Of a DNA stretch of 64,000 nt, positions 63,640 to 64,000 are shown one piece after another. Made by a program: the position numbers and the translations under genes. How positions within the stretch are numbered: the first letter of the stretch is position 1; every line of letters begins with the position of its first letter. The notes beneath the pieces were generated by a model, which was given only the letters and a program-made list of their open reading frames with translations, ran no database searches and was not told the origin of the DNA. The DNA comes from Tubiluchus corallicola (lineage: Eukaryota; Priapulida; Priapulimorpha; Priapulimorphida; Tubiluchidae). Location of the stretch: contig JAQGDQ010000361.1 in assembly GCA_030141605.1 (NCBI GenBank), forward strand, positions 126,001 to 190,000, given 5' to 3'.

Positions 63640-64000
63640 TGAAATCACACACCACCATGTACCTTTTGTAATTTGTAATATTCACCGAGTCTTGTTTGGT
63701 TTATACTGTACAAGTTTTGAACTGTTTGCTACACAGCAACGAAAATAACCTAGTAGTCAATGTGTATGCTTAGCAGTCTAATTTAGGCGATGCCAAGCCT
63801 GATCTGCTACTGGATATGGGTCCTCAGGATGTTTACCACATACGATTGTAAAGTCAAACCTCTTTATACCGCCTATTTACGGACTGGAAAAAGAAGTGGA
63901 AAGAGGAACGGCCTGAGGAATGATCCCTGCGGTACTCAATTGCGTACATAATCAAATTTCGTTATAACGCTCCTTTTATAACAAAATGTTCATACTTGCA
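63640..64000. other. Upstream flank or intron of the CD225 gene
   Basis: No exon with ATG and a phase-1 donor is visible on the minus strand, so the missing 5' exon probably lies beyond the window. Confidence 0.5.

Overview
This is eukaryotic (animal) DNA. It is AT-rich and intron-containing, full of microsatellites, minisatellites and short inverted-repeat transposons, and it carries a 682-base assembly gap (37831-38512). Only three genes can be read with confidence, all in the right-hand third and all split by introns. A synaptophysin-family membrane protein, a secreted astacin carrying ShKT domains and a CD225/dispanin protein together point to an invertebrate metazoan. A tunicate or other non-vertebrate would fit, but I cannot name the species from sequence alone. 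No bacterial, organellar or viral gene set is present.

Layout. 1-31 kb: essentially gene-free. It holds decayed non-LTR retrotransposon fragments (about 2.55-4.9 kb and 7.1 kb), long trinucleotide and GA tracts, an interstitial telomere-like block (16.3 kb) and many MITE copies. 31-42 kb: minisatellites, TTAA-ended repeat families, the gap, and a few weak exon-like open frames. 42.5-49.7 kb (+): five exons of a synaptophysin/pantophysin-like gene, lacking its N-terminal exon. 49.7-52.1 kb: a MITE cluster separating two convergent genes. 52.1-59.0 kb (-): a complete ten-exon astacin metalloprotease with four ShKT modules. 60.1-63.6 kb (-): the last three exons of a CD225/dispanin membrane protein, 5' incomplete.

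The three genes have no evident shared pathway: one is a vesicle membrane protein, one a secreted protease, one a small two-pass membrane protein. The most distinctive genome-scale feature is a ~385-bp MITE family (about eight copies plus fragments). Nearly every copy carries inward-facing DR1-type nuclear-receptor motifs near both ends. One copy begins 8 bases after the synaptophysin stop codon and another lies in a CD225 intron. I did not find a clear novel multigene system. Exon structures were assembled by eye from splice signals, reading phase and family resemblance, and no database search was run.
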